Source: Lantana camara (taxonomy: Eukaryota > Streptophyta > Magnoliopsida > Lamiales > Verbenaceae). Taken from it: a DNA stretch of 64,000 bases. Where the stretch lies: the NCBI GenBank assembly GCA_037501455.1, contig CM074861.1:94341001-94405000 (forward strand). Reading direction: 5' to 3'. Both the position numbers and the translations under genes were made by a program. Positions 32,808 to 45,525 of this stretch are shown piece by piece; positions within the stretch are counted from its first letter, which is position 1; the number at the start of each line of letters is the position of its first letter. Under the pieces are notes generated by a model. The model saw only the letters and a program-made list of their open reading frames with translations. It did not search any database and was not told the DNA's origin.

Positions 32808-34282
32808 TGTTAATGTGTAAATTGTGCTTTTAAATACCTTGATTTTCTCCCTGCAATTAACTGAAAATATGCTTAATTATTTTTAAAAACGGCATTGTAG
32901 GTCTATTTGAGTTGAAATGAAGGTTTAATGCAAATTATAGACTAAATGAAGTGATAAGTGCAGAAAATGACCCGAGCCATGATATTCAAGCAATGATCAT
33001 GCCTTAAGCTAGGGGTGACGTAGCAGACAACTCACCCAAGTCAACAGTTGTGGCTGACTTCTCCTTTTTGATGAATTAAGCTACTTGCAGTAGCTTTGCA
33101 TAGTATTTTGCATCTCAAGGCTGTCATCATCATACTTAGACTTTCTAAAAGAATCTTAGCCTTAAAGTGTGTGATCAAGTGGAGATTTTCAAGCTTATAA
33201 ACAAGGATTACAAAGAAAAAGGAAGAGATTCAACCTTGGAGAGTTGGGAGGAAGAAGGTAGCAGCTGCTGCTGCTGGAGCAAAGCAAGAACAGGGGGCTG
33301 AATCCCCTATTTCGACCAAGAGCAAGACTCCCCCTTCTTTCCCTCTTTTAGTTGAGTTTCATGCATAGGTTGTGAAGTACTTTAATATATCTTTTGTAGC
33401 AAGATTTGGTTGGTTTAATTTCAGTTTCTAAGCACTTCGATAGCTGAATATTTTGTAAAATATGAACAGCCACTGAACCTTCGTATTCTGGTTAAGTTGT
33501 TTCCAAGATTCATGTGGTGATTTATGAGATCTAATTGTTCCTTTAAAGCTTCAAATACCTTGGTATATGCATGCTTCTTGCTTTAGGGCTATAGGCTTGT
33601 CTAGAGATGAATAATCTGATCAGTTGTACTCTTGAGGCTTGCCTTATAAACTGTGCAGTTAATTTGATCCGTAATTGTCACACTAATTTTGCCAAAGAGT
33701 TAACACCATTGATAGCTTACCCCCATGTTTGCTTGATTGTGGTGAGATGCATGTTTAATGGCTTAAACATTCCGAGCTTACGTGTTTGTTAGCTAGGGTC
33801 GGTGTTCTTTTCGTGTTTAAAGTTGTCATTAAATTAAATCTTGAGATCGTATCTATAAGGTTGTTTATTTGTTGGGGAGTTGGTTAAAGATCGTATCTTA
33901 ACAACCGAATAAGTTAGAAAGGATGAGGTTGTTAGAGCTTGTTGACATTATAGTTGGCCTATCGATGGATTTAAGCTTATTTGTGCATCGATGATCAGAT
34001 TACAAACATGAATCAGGAGAATAACTTGACTAGGGTTCTATTTTCGTAATCACCTTAAGTTTATGGTTTGTTGTTAGTTTATTTAATTTCGGCCTGTTGT
34101 TTAATTTCTGCACTTTGTTTATTACGTTAACCCCCTTATCTTTATTTTTGTTGATTCTTTCACTTGGATATCGAAGATTTACGAGGACATCCAATCTCTA
34201 TGGGATTGACACTTTACCACTATACACAATTTACGGTGTTTGGTAGTTTAGGAATTTTATTTAGTGGATTCAACACCCATCA
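32808..34282 (+). repeat. Athila-derivative LTR 1
   Basis: 1475 bp, TGTTAATGTGTAAATTGTGC to caacacccatca. It is preceded by a purine tract and followed seven bases later by a primer site. Two more near-identical LTRs follow at 37478 and 42131. Confidence 0.92.
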
Positions 34283-34288
34283 AATTTC

Positions 34289-34306
34289 TGGTGCCGTTGC
34301 CGAGGA
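34289..34306 (+). other. Primer-binding site (tRNA-Asp type), unit 1
   Basis: tggtgccgttgccgagga; Athila and related gypsy lineages carry TGGCGCCGTTGCCGGGGA here, complementary to tRNA-Asp. There are two or three changes from that form. Confidence 0.8.
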
Positions 34307-34345
34307 TTGGTTCTAATTGGTTTTGTTTTTCTTTTGACAGCTTAG

Positions 34346-34369
34346 TGTTTTTTTTTTTTTTTTTTTTTG
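34346..34369 (+). repeat. Poly-T tract
   Basis: A run of more than 20 T ahead of the gag remnant; in unit 2 it is about 8 T (39009-39017). Confidence 0.85.
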
Positions 34370-34397
34370 TGCAGAGAAGTCAGTTGAGGGAGTCAAT

Positions 34398-34748
34398 ATG
34401 CTGTCATTGAAGGTTGCAAGCTTTCAAAGTGATGTTTGTGGAATTTGTATCGGTGACCATCCAACCAACGGATGTCCTTTGCTACTTGATGATCACTTTT
34501 CTCATTTGCAGCACATAACCGAGCAATGTGGAGTGTGCACAGGGCCTCACCACATTGATAGGTGTCCTTTGCTTGATGAGGAAGTTCTTCCAAAACTAAC
34601 AAAGCAATATTGTAATTTAGGCACAATGTTTCAACCTCCACAACAATATCCATCATCTTCCAATTCAGGTACGTCTCTTGAAGAAATGTTTAAAGCATTT
34701 ATGATTAATACACAACAATTTCAACAGGAGACAAGATCAAATATGTAA
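34398..34748 (+). pseudogene. Athila gag remnant (zinc-knuckle part), unit 1
   Basis: The 116-residue frame has two CX2CX3HX4C knuckles, CGICIGDHPTNGC (residues 14-26) and CGVCTGPHHIDRC (44-56), followed by PPQQYP and a glutamine-rich stretch. This is the C-terminal nucleocapsid part of an Athila gag. The large N-terminal gag domain is missing between the primer site and this frame. Stop codons follow (TAA at 34746-34748 and more), and homology carries on in broken frames to about 35280. Confidence 0.78.
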
Positions 34749-35296
34749 TAATTCCAACAAGAGACGTGGAATAATATGCAAGAATTCTAAATGTGCGTTC
34801 AAAACTTGAGAAATAAGTTAAGCTAATTAACTTCTTCCGTAGATAAATTGAAGAGTAAACTAGAGTTTGAAGAAGGACAACCCTCACTTCAAAAAATAGG
34901 GGCTGAAACAGAGCATAATATAATACAACAAATGGTTGAAATTGAAACAGAGTAGAACTGTACAATAGACCTGATCATAAGGTATGACCACGACTTACGA
35001 TCAGATGAGGAGTCCAGACCTTCTGTACAATCATAACCTTTGATCAGCCCAAACCCAACTGCACAGAGTTATGTAGAGTTCTAAAGTGAGGAATCAAAGC
35101 TCCTAAATTCATTTTACACTGTTGAGGTAAACATTCCATTACTTGATGTAATTAAATCTATGCCTCAATATATGAATTCTCTTGAAGAATTGTGTGTAAC
35201 TAAGGAAAGCATGCCTTGTTATGGAAAGGTAAGTACTGGAAAGCATTTCTCTGATATCCTTCAAGAAAAGATACCTTAAGTGAGTAATGACCAAAG

Positions 35297-35849
35297 TTGA
35301 TTTACTCTTCCATGTAAAATAGGAACTATTAGAATTGATAGAGTCTTGTTTGATTATAGTTCCTCTATTAATTTGATGCCTTTGTCTATTTGCTTACAAT
35401 TACATATTAATTCTATGAGGAAAACAGGTATGATCATTCAGCTCTTTGATAGAACAATTGTTTATCCTAAGGGCATATTGGAAAATGTTTTAATTTAAAT
35501 TGATTGCATAATCTTTCCCGTAGACTTCTTTGTTGTTGATAACTCATTTGATGTTTTGCTAGAAAAGCCTTTTCTTGATATATCTAAAACAAAAATCAAT
35601 GAGTTTGATCACACACTCACAATAGAATTTAATGGAAACGTTGTTAAATTCACTATGTTTGATTCCATGCAATATCCCAGTGAGTTGTTTTATTTAAATG
35701 ACATGAATTTTGTTAGTCCTCTTCCATGTGGTGCATATTCTGAGCTAAGATTCGGTAGTAAAGATTTTTTTTTGGTTCTTACTCTCAATCTCTATTTAGG
35801 AAATCATGTTTTGATGGAGCTAAGTGGTTGTTTTATCGATCCTTATTGA
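35297..35849 (+). pseudogene. Athila aspartic protease remnant, unit 1
   Basis: Around 35340-35400 the frame reads VLFDYSSSINLMPLSICLQL. In Athila proteases the active site is usually DLGA followed by SINLMP, so the aspartate is kept (codon 35352-35354) but the next residues are changed. A stop (taa near 35497) breaks the frame, after which 35556-35849 reads EKPFLDISKTKINEFDHTLT, the conserved C-terminal part of the domain. It is not functional as it stands. Confidence 0.75.
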
Positions 35850-36028
35850 GTTTATTTCCTGACAAGCTAAGTTCAAAATGGAAGAGAGTTTTTCTATATA
35901 CTCACATATGGCTTTATCATATAAGGGATTTCAGCAACCATGATGAAGACCTGTTAATATTGAACATACATTATTTGAAGCTATTTTATGTAGGTTTTCC
36001 AAAGAAAGATATGAATGATTTTAATTGA
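35850..36028 (+). pseudogene. Integrase C-terminal tail joined directly to protease, unit 1
   Basis: The frame reads PDKLSSKWKRVF...IHYLKLFYVGFP and stops at 36026-36028. It corresponds to the KL.S.W.GPF...LK.YY.G end of gypsy integrases. Reverse transcriptase, RNase H and the integrase catalytic core, about 3 kb in a complete Athila, are absent between this and the protease. The same junction occurs in unit 2. Confidence 0.72.
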
Positions 36029-37477
36029 AGACAAGTTGTGTAACACATCGTCTAGCCTAGGACATTAAACAAGGGCGCTTTTTGGGAGACAACCCAATTA
36101 GTTTTGAATTGCTGCTTTAGTTCTTGTTTCTCCGTGTTTCTTGACTAAGGACCTCTTTTTGTGTTATTTTCAGTTTATGGCAGAACAGGTGCCCATAACT
36201 GAGGTTGTAAAGGATGTTCATCCCTTAATCCTCAAGAACCCCTCATAGTTTCAGTGAATGCATTCAGGAAAGTCGACATACTCTTACTTTTCCATTTATT
36301 ATACATTAAGGACAATATGGAATAAGTGTGGGGGAGTTATTTGGGTGGTTTATGAAACTTTTGGCTGGTCTACTGTGTGAAGCATGCTTTAAATGTCTGT
36401 CCTGATTGCAAGTTTAATTGATTGTCCTATTCTCTTTTATCATTGTCTTGATTAGTTTTGTTAGTTGGTTGGTTAATCAGTTAGTCCTTAGCTCTTTTTG
36501 TGTATTTTGTGCAGTTTTTGTGGCTAGAATCTGACCATGTGCAACATGTTTTTATTTGAGAATTCTTGAACATCAAAAATAGGTTGAAATAACATGAATT
36601 TCCATAACCGATTCCTGTAGTTGAAGAAACCTGTAGTTTTTGACTTAGCTAGAAAATGTTTTTGAATTTGGATTAATAGATGATAACTAAAATTGCATGC
36701 AATAAATTGGACCTTCATGTATGAAAAAAGTATGCTACTTTTGACGGTTTAAATGTAGAAATTAAATGTTGTTAAATGTTGATGAGGGTTTATGAATGAG
36801 GCTGTAAAAATAATAAGTTTGATGCACTCCGTTGTTCATTCAAAGCGAGTGATTATGAGTGAGGATTTAACCACCTAAGTGGCTGTTGGAGATCGAAATA
36901 CATAAAAAATGATCACAGTAAAAGGAAATTCAAATTGCTTAAACGTTTTATCCCAACACCTTAGGCAGTTCAACAAAGCTTGTTTAACTCCACTGGTCAC
37001 CGTGGAAATGACAAATTGAATTTATAAAGCCAAAAACAAATTAATCTCGGTATAACTGGTGACTATGAGTGATGTATAAAGTGCAGCCTAGGGATAGTCA
37101 TGAAATACCAAAGCTGTATCATGACACCCGAAATAGGCAATGCAAAGAGTTTTGTCATAAGTGAATTAAAACCCTCACTTTTATCTTTTGAATTGTTAGA
37201 CAGTCTTAAGGGACACTTTTGATCACATGATTTAATGGCTTATCTGGTAAATGTGGATGCTTAATTGAACTCTAAATTCCTGAACATTCTCTAGCAATTA
37301 AATACTTAGAATTTGTCCTTTCCATTTTGATAGGTAGTGGATACTTGTTATGATACTCGTTTTAGTCTTCAAATTTCCTCATTGATAAATTGTGGGGCTG
37401 TAGTGGTTAAGGGAACCTTGCTTGAAGTCTAGTTGCAGTTTGCTTGAGGGTAAGCAAAGTCCAAGTGTGGGGCGATT
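36029..37477 (+). other. Athila post-pol non-coding region, unit 1
   Basis: It begins with gggcgctttttgggagacaa (near 36073), a block typical after Athila pol, and ends with the purine tract aagtgtggggcg at 37463-37477. It contains the intact MULE target site near 36413. No env-like ORF is visible. Confidence 0.8.
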
Positions 37478-38940
37478 TGTTAATGTGTAAATTGTGCTTT
37501 TAAATACCTTGATTTTCTCCCTGCAATTATCTGAAAATATGCTTAATTATTTTTAAAAACGGCGTTGTAGGTCTATTTGAGTTGAAATGAAGGTTTAATG
37601 CAAATTATAGACTAAATGAAGCGATAAGTGCAGAAAATGACCTGAGCCATGATATTCAAGCAATGATCATGCCTTAAGCTAGGGGTGACGTAGCAGACAG
37701 CTCACCCAAGTCAACAGTTGTGGCGGACTTCTCCTTTTTGATGAATTGAGCTACTTGCAGCAGCTTTGCACAGTATTTTATGTCTCAAGGCTGTCATCAT
37801 CATACTTGGACTTTCTAATAGAATCTTTGTCTTAAAGTGTGTGATCAAGTGGAGATTTTAAAGCTTATAAGCAAGGTTTACAAAGAAAAAGGAAGAGATT
37901 CACCCTTGGAGAGTTGGGAGGAAGAAGGTAGCAGCTGCTGCTGCTGGAGCAAAGCAAGAACAGGGGGCTGAATCCCCTATTTCGACCAAGAGCAAGACTC
38001 CCCCTTCTTTTCTCTCTTTTAGGTGAGCTTCATGCGTAGGTTGTGAAGACTTTAATATATCCTTTGTAGCTCGATTTGGTTGGTTTAATTTCAGTTTCTA
38101 AGCACTTTGATAGCTGAATATTTTGTAATTATGAACAGCAGCTGAACCTTCATATTCTAGTTAAGTTATTTCCAAGATTCATGTGGTGATTTATGAGATC
38201 TAAAGCTTCAAATACCTTGGTATATGCATGCTTCTTGCTTTAAGGCTATAGGCTTATTTAGAGATGAATAATCTGATCAGTTGTACTCTTGAGGCTTGTC
38301 TTATAAACTGTGCAGTTATTTTGATCCGTAATTGTCACTCTAATTTTGCCTAAGAGCTAACACCATTGATAGCTTACCCTTATGTTTGCTTGATTGTGGT
38401 GAGATGCATGTTTAATGGCTTAAACATTCCGAGCTTGTGTATTTGTTAGCTAGGGTCGGTATCCTTTTTGTGCTTTAAAGCTGCCATTAAATTAAATCTT
38501 GAGATCTTATCTATAAGGTTGTTTATTGGTTAGGGAGTTGGTTAAAGATCATATCCTAACCACCGAATAAGTTAGAAAAGATGAGGTTATCAGAGCTTGT
38601 TGACAGTATACTTGGCCTATCGATGGATTTAAGCTTATTTGTGCATCGATGATCAGATTACAAACATGAATCAGGAGAATAACTTGACTAGAATTCTATT
38701 TTCGTAATCACTTTAAGTTTATGTTTTGTTGTTAGTTTATTTAATTTCGGCTTGTTGTTTAATTTCTGCACTTTGTTTATTATGTTAACCCCCCTGTCTT
38801 TATTTTTGTGGCTTCTTTCACTTGGATATTGAAGATTTACGAGGCCATCCAATCTCTGTGGGATTGACCCTTTACCACTATACACAATTTACTGTGTTTG
38901 GTAGTTTAGGAATTTTATTTAGTGGATTCAGCACCCATCA
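37478..38940 (+). repeat. Athila-derivative LTR 2
   Basis: 1463 bp, shared between units 1 and 2, with TGTTAATGTG and cacccatca ends. It serves both as 3' LTR of unit 1 and 5' LTR of unit 2. Confidence 0.92.
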
Positions 38941-38946
38941 AATTTC

Positions 38947-38964
38947 TGGTGTCGTTGCCGGGGA
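38947..38964 (+). other. Primer-binding site (tRNA-Asp type), unit 2
   Basis: tggtgtcgttgccgggga, close to the canonical Athila site. Confidence 0.8.
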
Positions 38965-39046
38965 TTGGTTCTAATTAGTTTTGTTTTTCGTTTGACAGCT
39001 TAGTGTTCTTTTTTTTTATGCAGAGAAGTCATTTGAGGGAGTCAAT

Positions 39047-39927
39047 ATGCGGTCATTGAAGGTTGTAAGCTTTCAAAGTGATGTTTGTGGAATTTGTATC
39101 GGTGACCATCCAACCAACGGATGTCCTTTGCTACTTGATGATCACTTTTCTCATTTGCAGCCCATAACCGAGCAATATGGAGTGTGCACAGGCCCTCACC
39201 ACATTGATAGGTGTCCTTTGCTTGATGAGGAACTTTTTCCAAAACTAACCAAGCAAGATTGTAATTTAGGCAAAATGTTTCAACCTCCACAACAATATCC
39301 ACCATCTTCCAATTCAGATAAGTCTCTTGAAGAAATGTTTAAAGCATTATGATTAATACACAACAATTTCAACAGGAGACGAGATCAAATATGCAATAAT
39401 TCCAACAAGAGAAGTGGAATAATATGCAAGAATTCCAAATGTGCGTTCAAAACTTGAGAAATGAGTTAAGCCAATTAACTTCTTCCGTAGCTAAATTGAA
39501 GAGTAAACTAGAGTTTGAAGAAGGACAACCCTCACTTCAGAAAACAGGGGCTGAAACAGAGCATAATATAGTAGAACAGATGGCTGAAATTGTAATAGAG
39601 TTGGACTGTACAATAGACCTGATCATAAGGTATGACCACGACTTAAGGTCAGATGAGGAGTCCAGACCTTCTGTAAAATCTTAACCTTTGATCAGCCCAA
39701 ACCCAACTGCACAGAGTTATGTAGAGTTCCAAAGTGATGAATCAAAGCTCCTAAATTCCTTTTGCAAGGTTGAGGTAAACATTCCATTACTTGATGTAAT
39801 TAAATCTATGCCTCAATATATGAATTCTCTTGAAGAATTGTGTGCAATTAAGGAAAGCATGCCTTGTTATGGGAAGGTAAGTATTGGAAGGCATTTCTCT
39901 GATATACTTCAAGAAAAGATACCTTAA
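39047..39927 (+). pseudogene. Athila gag remnant, unit 2
   Basis: Three successive open pieces (39047-39352, 39424-39684, 39688-39927) cover the zinc-knuckle region, a helical NLRNELSQLTSSVAKLKSKL segment and a stretch containing VNIPLLDVIKSMPQYMNSLE that matches the gag-to-protease part of Athila. They are separated by stops (39350-39352, 39682-39684). It is better preserved than unit 1 but carries the same N-terminal gag deletion. Confidence 0.78.
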
Positions 39928-39944
39928 GTGAGTAATGACCAAAG

Positions 39945-40497
39945 TTTATTTGCTCTTCCATGCAAAATAGGAACTATTAGAATTGATAGAGTCTTGTTTG
40001 ATTATAGTTCCTCTATTAATTTGATGCCTTTATCTATTTGCTTACAATTACATATTAATTCTATGAGGAAAACAGGTATGATCATTTAGCTCTTTGATAG
40101 AACAATTGTTTATCCTAAGGGCATATTGGAAAATGTTTTAATTTAAATTGATTGCATAATCTTTCCCATAGACTTCTTTGTTGTTGATAACTCATTTGAT
40201 GTTTTGCTAGAAAAGCCTTTTCTTGATATATCTAAAACAAAAATCAATGAGTTTGATCACACACTCACAATAGAATTTAATGGAAACGTTGTTATATTCA
40301 CTATGTTTGATTCCATGCAATATCCCAGTGAGTTGTTTTATTTAAATGACATGAATTTTGTTAGTCCTCTTCCATGTGGTGCATATTCTGAGCTAAGATT
40401 CGGTAGTAAAGATTTTTTTTTGGTTCTTACTCTCAATCTCTATTTAGGAAATCATGTTTTGATGGAGGTAAGTGGTTGTTTTATCGATCCTTATTGA
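39945..40497 (+). pseudogene. Athila aspartic protease remnant, unit 2
   Basis: Same layout as unit 1: aspartate codon at 40000-40002 in FDYSSSINLMP, an in-frame stop (tag near 40088 and taa near 40145), then EKPFLDISKTKINEFDHTLT from 40204. The shared damage shows both units descend from one already defective element. Confidence 0.75.
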
Positions 40498-40676
40498 GTT
40501 TATTTCCTGACAAGCTAAGTTCAAAATGGAAGAGAGTTTTTCTATATACTCACATATGCCTTTATCATATAAGGGATTTCAGCAACCATGATGAAGACCT
40601 GTTAATATTGAACATACATTATTTGAAGCTATTTTATGTAGGTTTTCCAAAGAAAGATATGAATGATTTTAATTGA
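40498..40676 (+). pseudogene. Integrase C-terminal tail, unit 2
   Basis: Reads PDKLSSKWKRVFLYTHICLY and ends KKDMNDFN, the same deletion junction as unit 1. Confidence 0.72.
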
Positions 40677-42130
40677 AGACAAGTTGTGTAACACATCGTC
40701 TAGCCTAGGACATTAAACAAGGGCGCTTTTTGGGAGACAACCCAATTAGTTTTGAATTGCTGCTTTAGTTCTTGTTTCTCCGTGTTTCTTGACTAAGGAC
40801 CCCTTTTTGTGTTATTTTCAGTTTATGGCAGAACAGGTGCCCATAACTGAGGTTGTAAAGGATGTTCATCCTTTAATCCTCAAGATCCCCTCATAGTTTC
40901 AGTAAATGCATTCAGGAAAGTCGACATGCTCTTACTTTTTCTTTTATTATACATTAAGGACAATATGGAATAAGTGTGGGGGAGTTATTTGGGTGGTTTA
41001 TGGAATTTTTGGCTGGTCTACTGTGTGAAGCATGCTTTAAGTGTCTGTCTTGATTGCATGTTTAATTGATTGTCCTGTTCTCTTTTATCATTATCTTGAT
41101 TAGTTTTGTAAGTTTGTTGGTTAGTCAGTTAGTCCTTAGCTTTTTTTTTTGTGTAGTTTGTGTAGTTTTTGTGGCTAGAATCTGACCATGTGCAACATGT
41201 TTTGATTTGAGAATTTTTTAACATTAAAAATAGGTTGAAATAACATGAATTTCCATAACCGATTCCTGCAGTTGAGCAAACATGTTGTTTTTGACTTAGC
41301 TGAAAATGTTTTTGAATTTGGATTAATAGAGGATAACTAAAATTACATGCAATAAATTAGACCTTCATGTATGAAAAAAGTGTGCTACCTTTGACTGTCT
41401 AAATGTAGAAATTAAATGTTGTTAAATGTTGTTGAGGGTTTATGAATAAGGCTGTAAAAACAATAAGTTTGATACACTCCGTTTTTCATTCAAAGCGAGT
41501 GATTATGAGTGAGGATTTAAACACCTAAGTGGCTGTTGGAGATTGAAAAACATCAAAAATGATCACAGTAAAAGGAAATTCAAATTGCTTGAACGTTTTA
41601 TCCCAACACCTTAGGCAGTTCAACAAAGCTTGTTTAACTCCACTGGTCACCGTGGAAATGACAAATTGAATTTATAAAGCCAAAAACAAATTAATCTCGG
41701 TATAACTGGTGACTACGAGTGATGCATAAAGTGCAGCCTAGGGATAATCATGAAATACCAAAGTTGTATCATGACACCCGAAATAGGCAATGCAAAGAGT
41801 TTAAGTATAAATGAATTAAAACACTCACTTTTATCTTTTGAATTGTTGGACAGTCTTAAGGGACACTTTTGATCACGTGATTCAATGGCTTATCTGGTAA
41901 ATGTGGATGCTTAATTGAACTCTAAATTCCTGAACATTCTCTAACAAGTTAAATACTTAGAATTTGTCCTTTCCATTTTGATAGGCAGTGGATACTTTTT
42001 ATGATACTCATTTTAGTGTTCAAACTTTCTCATTGATAAACTGTGGGGCTGTAGTGGTTAAGGGATAACCTTGCTTGAAGTCTAGTTGCAGTTTGCTTGA
42101 GGGTAAGCAAAGTCCAAGTGTGGGGGGATT
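40677..42130 (+). other. Athila post-pol non-coding region, unit 2
   Basis: Collinear with 36029-37477. It ends with aagtgtggggggatt, the purine tract in its most canonical form here. It holds the cleanest MULE empty site (about 41053-41070). Confidence 0.8.
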
Positions 42131-43597
42131 TGTTAATGTGTAAATTATGCTTTTAAATACCTTGATTTTCTCCCTGCAATTAACTGAAAATATGCTTAAT
42201 TATTCTTAAAAATGGCGTTGTAGGTCTATTTGAGCTGAAATGAAGGTTTAATGCAAATTATAGACTAAATGAAGTGATAAGTGCAGAAAATGACCCGAGC
42301 CATGATATTCAAGCAATGATCATGCCTTAAGCTAGGGGTGACGTAGCAGACAACTCACCCAAGTCAACAGTTGTGGCTGACTTCTCCTTTTTGATGAATT
42401 AAGCTACTTGCAGTAGCTTTGCATAGTATTTTGCATCTCAAGGCTGTCATCATCATACTTAGACTTTCTAAAAGAATCTTAGCCTTAAAGTGTTTGATCA
42501 AGTGGAGATTTTCAAGCTTATAAGCAACGATTACAAAGAAAAGGGAAGAGATTCAACCTTGGAGAGTTGGGAGGAAGAAGGCAGCAGCTGCTGCTGCTGG
42601 AGCAAAGCAAGGACAGGGGGCTGAATCCCCTGTTTCGACCAAGAGCAAGACTCCCCCTTCTTTTCCCTCTTTTAGTTGAATTTCATGCATAGGTCGTGAA
42701 GTACTTTAATATATCTTTTGTAGCTCGATTTGGTTGGTTTAATTTCAGTTTCTAAGCACTTCGATAGCTGAATATTTTGTAAATATGAACAGCAGTTGAA
42801 CCTTCATATTCTAGTTAAGTTATTTCCAAGATGCATGTGGTGATTTATGAGATCTAATTGTTCCTTTAAAGCTTCGAATACCATGGTATATGCATGCTTC
42901 TTGCTTGAAGGCTATAAGCTTGTTTAGAGATGAATAATCTGATTAGTTGTTCTCTTGAGGCTTGCATTATAAACTTTTTTTTTTTTATTTATAATTTTCA
43001 CTCTAATTGTGCTTAAGAGTTAACACCATTGATAGCTTATCCCCATGTTTGCTTAATTGTGGTGAGACGCAATGACTTAAACATTCTGAGCTTGCATGTT
43101 TGTTAGCTAGGGTCGGTGTCCTTTTTGTGCTTTAAAGCTGCCATTAAATTAAATCTTGAGATCATATCTATGAGGTTATTTATTGGTTAGGGAGTTGGTT
43201 AAAGATCGTATCTTAGCCACCGAATAAGTTAGAAAGGATGAGGTTGTCAGAGCTTGTTGATGCTATAGCTGGCTTATCAATGGCTTTATGCTTATTTGTG
43301 CATCGATGATCAGATTACAAGCATGAATCGGGGGAATAACTTCACTAGAGTTCTATTTTCGTAATCACTTTAAGTTTATGCTTTGTTGTTAGTTTATTTA
43401 ATCTCGGCTTGTTGTTTAATGTCTGCACTTTGTTTATTATGTTAACCGCCCTCTCTTTATTTTTGTTGCTTCGTTCACTTGGCTATTGGATATTTATGCG
43501 ACAATCCAATCTCTGTAGGATCGACCCTTTACCACTATACATAATTTATTATGTTTGGTAGTTTAGAAATTTTATTTGGTAGATTCGGCACCCATCA
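42131..43597 (+). repeat. Athila-derivative LTR 3
   Basis: 1467 bp, ending cggcacccatca at 43597; more diverged than LTR 1 and LTR 2. The array ends here. Confidence 0.9.
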
Positions 43598-44122
43598 AAA
43601 ACATCACACACCCATACCAATACCTCAACTGTGCCAATCTTCACGCATGATTTAATTCCCATCTCAAACTTGAACACCCAACCTATAGCCTTGTCATAAG
43701 AACCACCAAGTATCCAAATTCCTCTTAATCTCCGGAGCCTTCCTCAAATTACCTATATCCAAAAGGAATGCATGTAGTATATGGTTGTAATTGTGAAAAT
43801 TTGACCGTGGTTTGACATTGTGGTAATAGCCTACAAATCACAACTCAATTCAAATATAAATGCATGCGGTTTAGTAAATACATATGTCACATAACTAGCA
43901 CCAAAAGCACATATTTGATGCAAAATGCAACATGTAATTTAATAAGATTTAAATAAAACACATTTAACAATATACATATCTCATCAAGTTTCAATAATTA
44001 ATGCTCATGATCAATGCAATGCACACGTTGACATTTAGTTCCTATGTCGTTCGACCTAACTTGACCCAACATGACACAAGAAACCTTAGTTTTGCAACCT
44101 GGGCTCTGAAACCACTTTAGGA
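43598..44122 (-). mobile_element. Minus-strand gypsy element, 5' internal fragment
   Basis: Reading leftward from the LTR end at 44123, the sequence has a primer site (44102-44114) and then a leader homologous to 49108-49400, including tcaaaccacg. It is cut at 43597 by Athila LTR 3. No gag frame is reached. Confidence 0.7.
44102..44114 (-). other. Primer-binding site of minus-strand gypsy element
   Basis: The minus strand reads TGGTTTCAGAGCC, one base off the tRNA-Met-type TGGTATCAGAGCC. Confidence 0.75.
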
Positions 44123-45525
44123 TGTAGCACCTGCAATGATAGGCTCCACATCCCCCGCACTACAAGTCTAGTCCACATGTGAAATGGATAGTCCAAGCAT
44201 AAACCGGACTCATAGCGAACAGGTAACAAAATAAAATCAAACCTGGCTAGACGGAATCTAACCCTGTACCAATTAATCCAAAAAAAATTTGGCAAGTGCA
44301 ATGCAGAAGCAAAAGGCTAAACATAAATTCCAATAATGACTACAAGCTCAAATAATTCATAACATAATTAAAATCCATCACACGTCCTAACAACGGGTTC
44401 AACTAGATATGCAACCTATCCCGAATCAATATCCATTAATCTTATAATTGGCACACAGGCCCAAATACATAAGAAATTACAATTAGACCATAACAATGTA
44501 AATATGACTCAAGTGTACAAGTGAGACTTGAAATAAACACTAAGACTCGACTCCCGCCTAGCGAAACCTACAAGAAACTGGAGGAGTAGAAAGAGGGATA
44601 GTTCTCTAGAAAACAGAGTGAGCAGGAGCTATACATATATATAAAAGCATGCACATGCAAGTCATAAATCCCGAGCAAAGTTTTATTTAAAGTTAGTTCC
44701 CATGAAGGACAAGAAATAGATCAAGCAATGTTTGGTCCTTATGACTAAATTCATATTAAATCCATTGAGTTCATAATCCATAATAATCATTGTAGCTCAG
44801 CGAGTGACCGTGCACAATCTCCAACCAAACTCCGATCGTGTACAATAAACAAGAATTAATACTTTTGAATACACGATCATGCAATACATAACAAAACATA
44901 CAAGCCATATAACATGAGACATAACCGTTTGGGTAATCCGTGTCCCGGTCTTCCCGCACTGTGCATAATAATAATAATCATATACATAATCATAATCATG
45001 AAGTAGTTCCAACATTCTCCCTCCATAATGGTCAGGCCTGCAGACCCGAACCATTCCATAATAATATTAAGATGGGGGCTCATAACTCCTACCCGCTCCT
45101 TCGATGGGTCAATCACCGGCTCAAGAATAACCTGCCTCGCATACCTCCTGGTCCCGTGAAGATATCTCAAAGGGTACCATATGCAATGGTTTATCTGACG
45201 GCTCGATGTGTTCCTGTCTCCATTCACATATTTCTCTAGGTCCAATAACATGTGCATAATAATACATGATCTAGCCAAAACATTTTCAAGTCATGATCCT
45301 AATAATAATTCATTTTCAAATCCTTGAGAAATAATTACTTGATAAGAATTACTCGATGACTCCACTTTGAAAACAGTATGTATTTATAGTAGGTTTTAGC
45401 CAAAAACTTGTCAAATAAGGTCGTAGAGTTCGATACATAACTAGAATGAAAACACTCTCACCTGGAATACCACGAGACAAGGAACATGAGTAATAGGGGT
45501 GCCTATTAGATCCGGAAGTCTCCGC
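44123..45525 (-). repeat. 5' LTR of minus-strand gypsy element, interrupted
   Basis: The plus strand begins TGTAGCACCTGCAATGATAGG at 44123, directly beside the primer site. The LTR is collinear with the outer solo LTR 11629-12661 and 17598-17960. It is cut at 45525 by insertion of the large element that starts at 45526; the 5 bp before the break are tccgc. The remainder must lie beyond the window. Confidence 0.85.
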
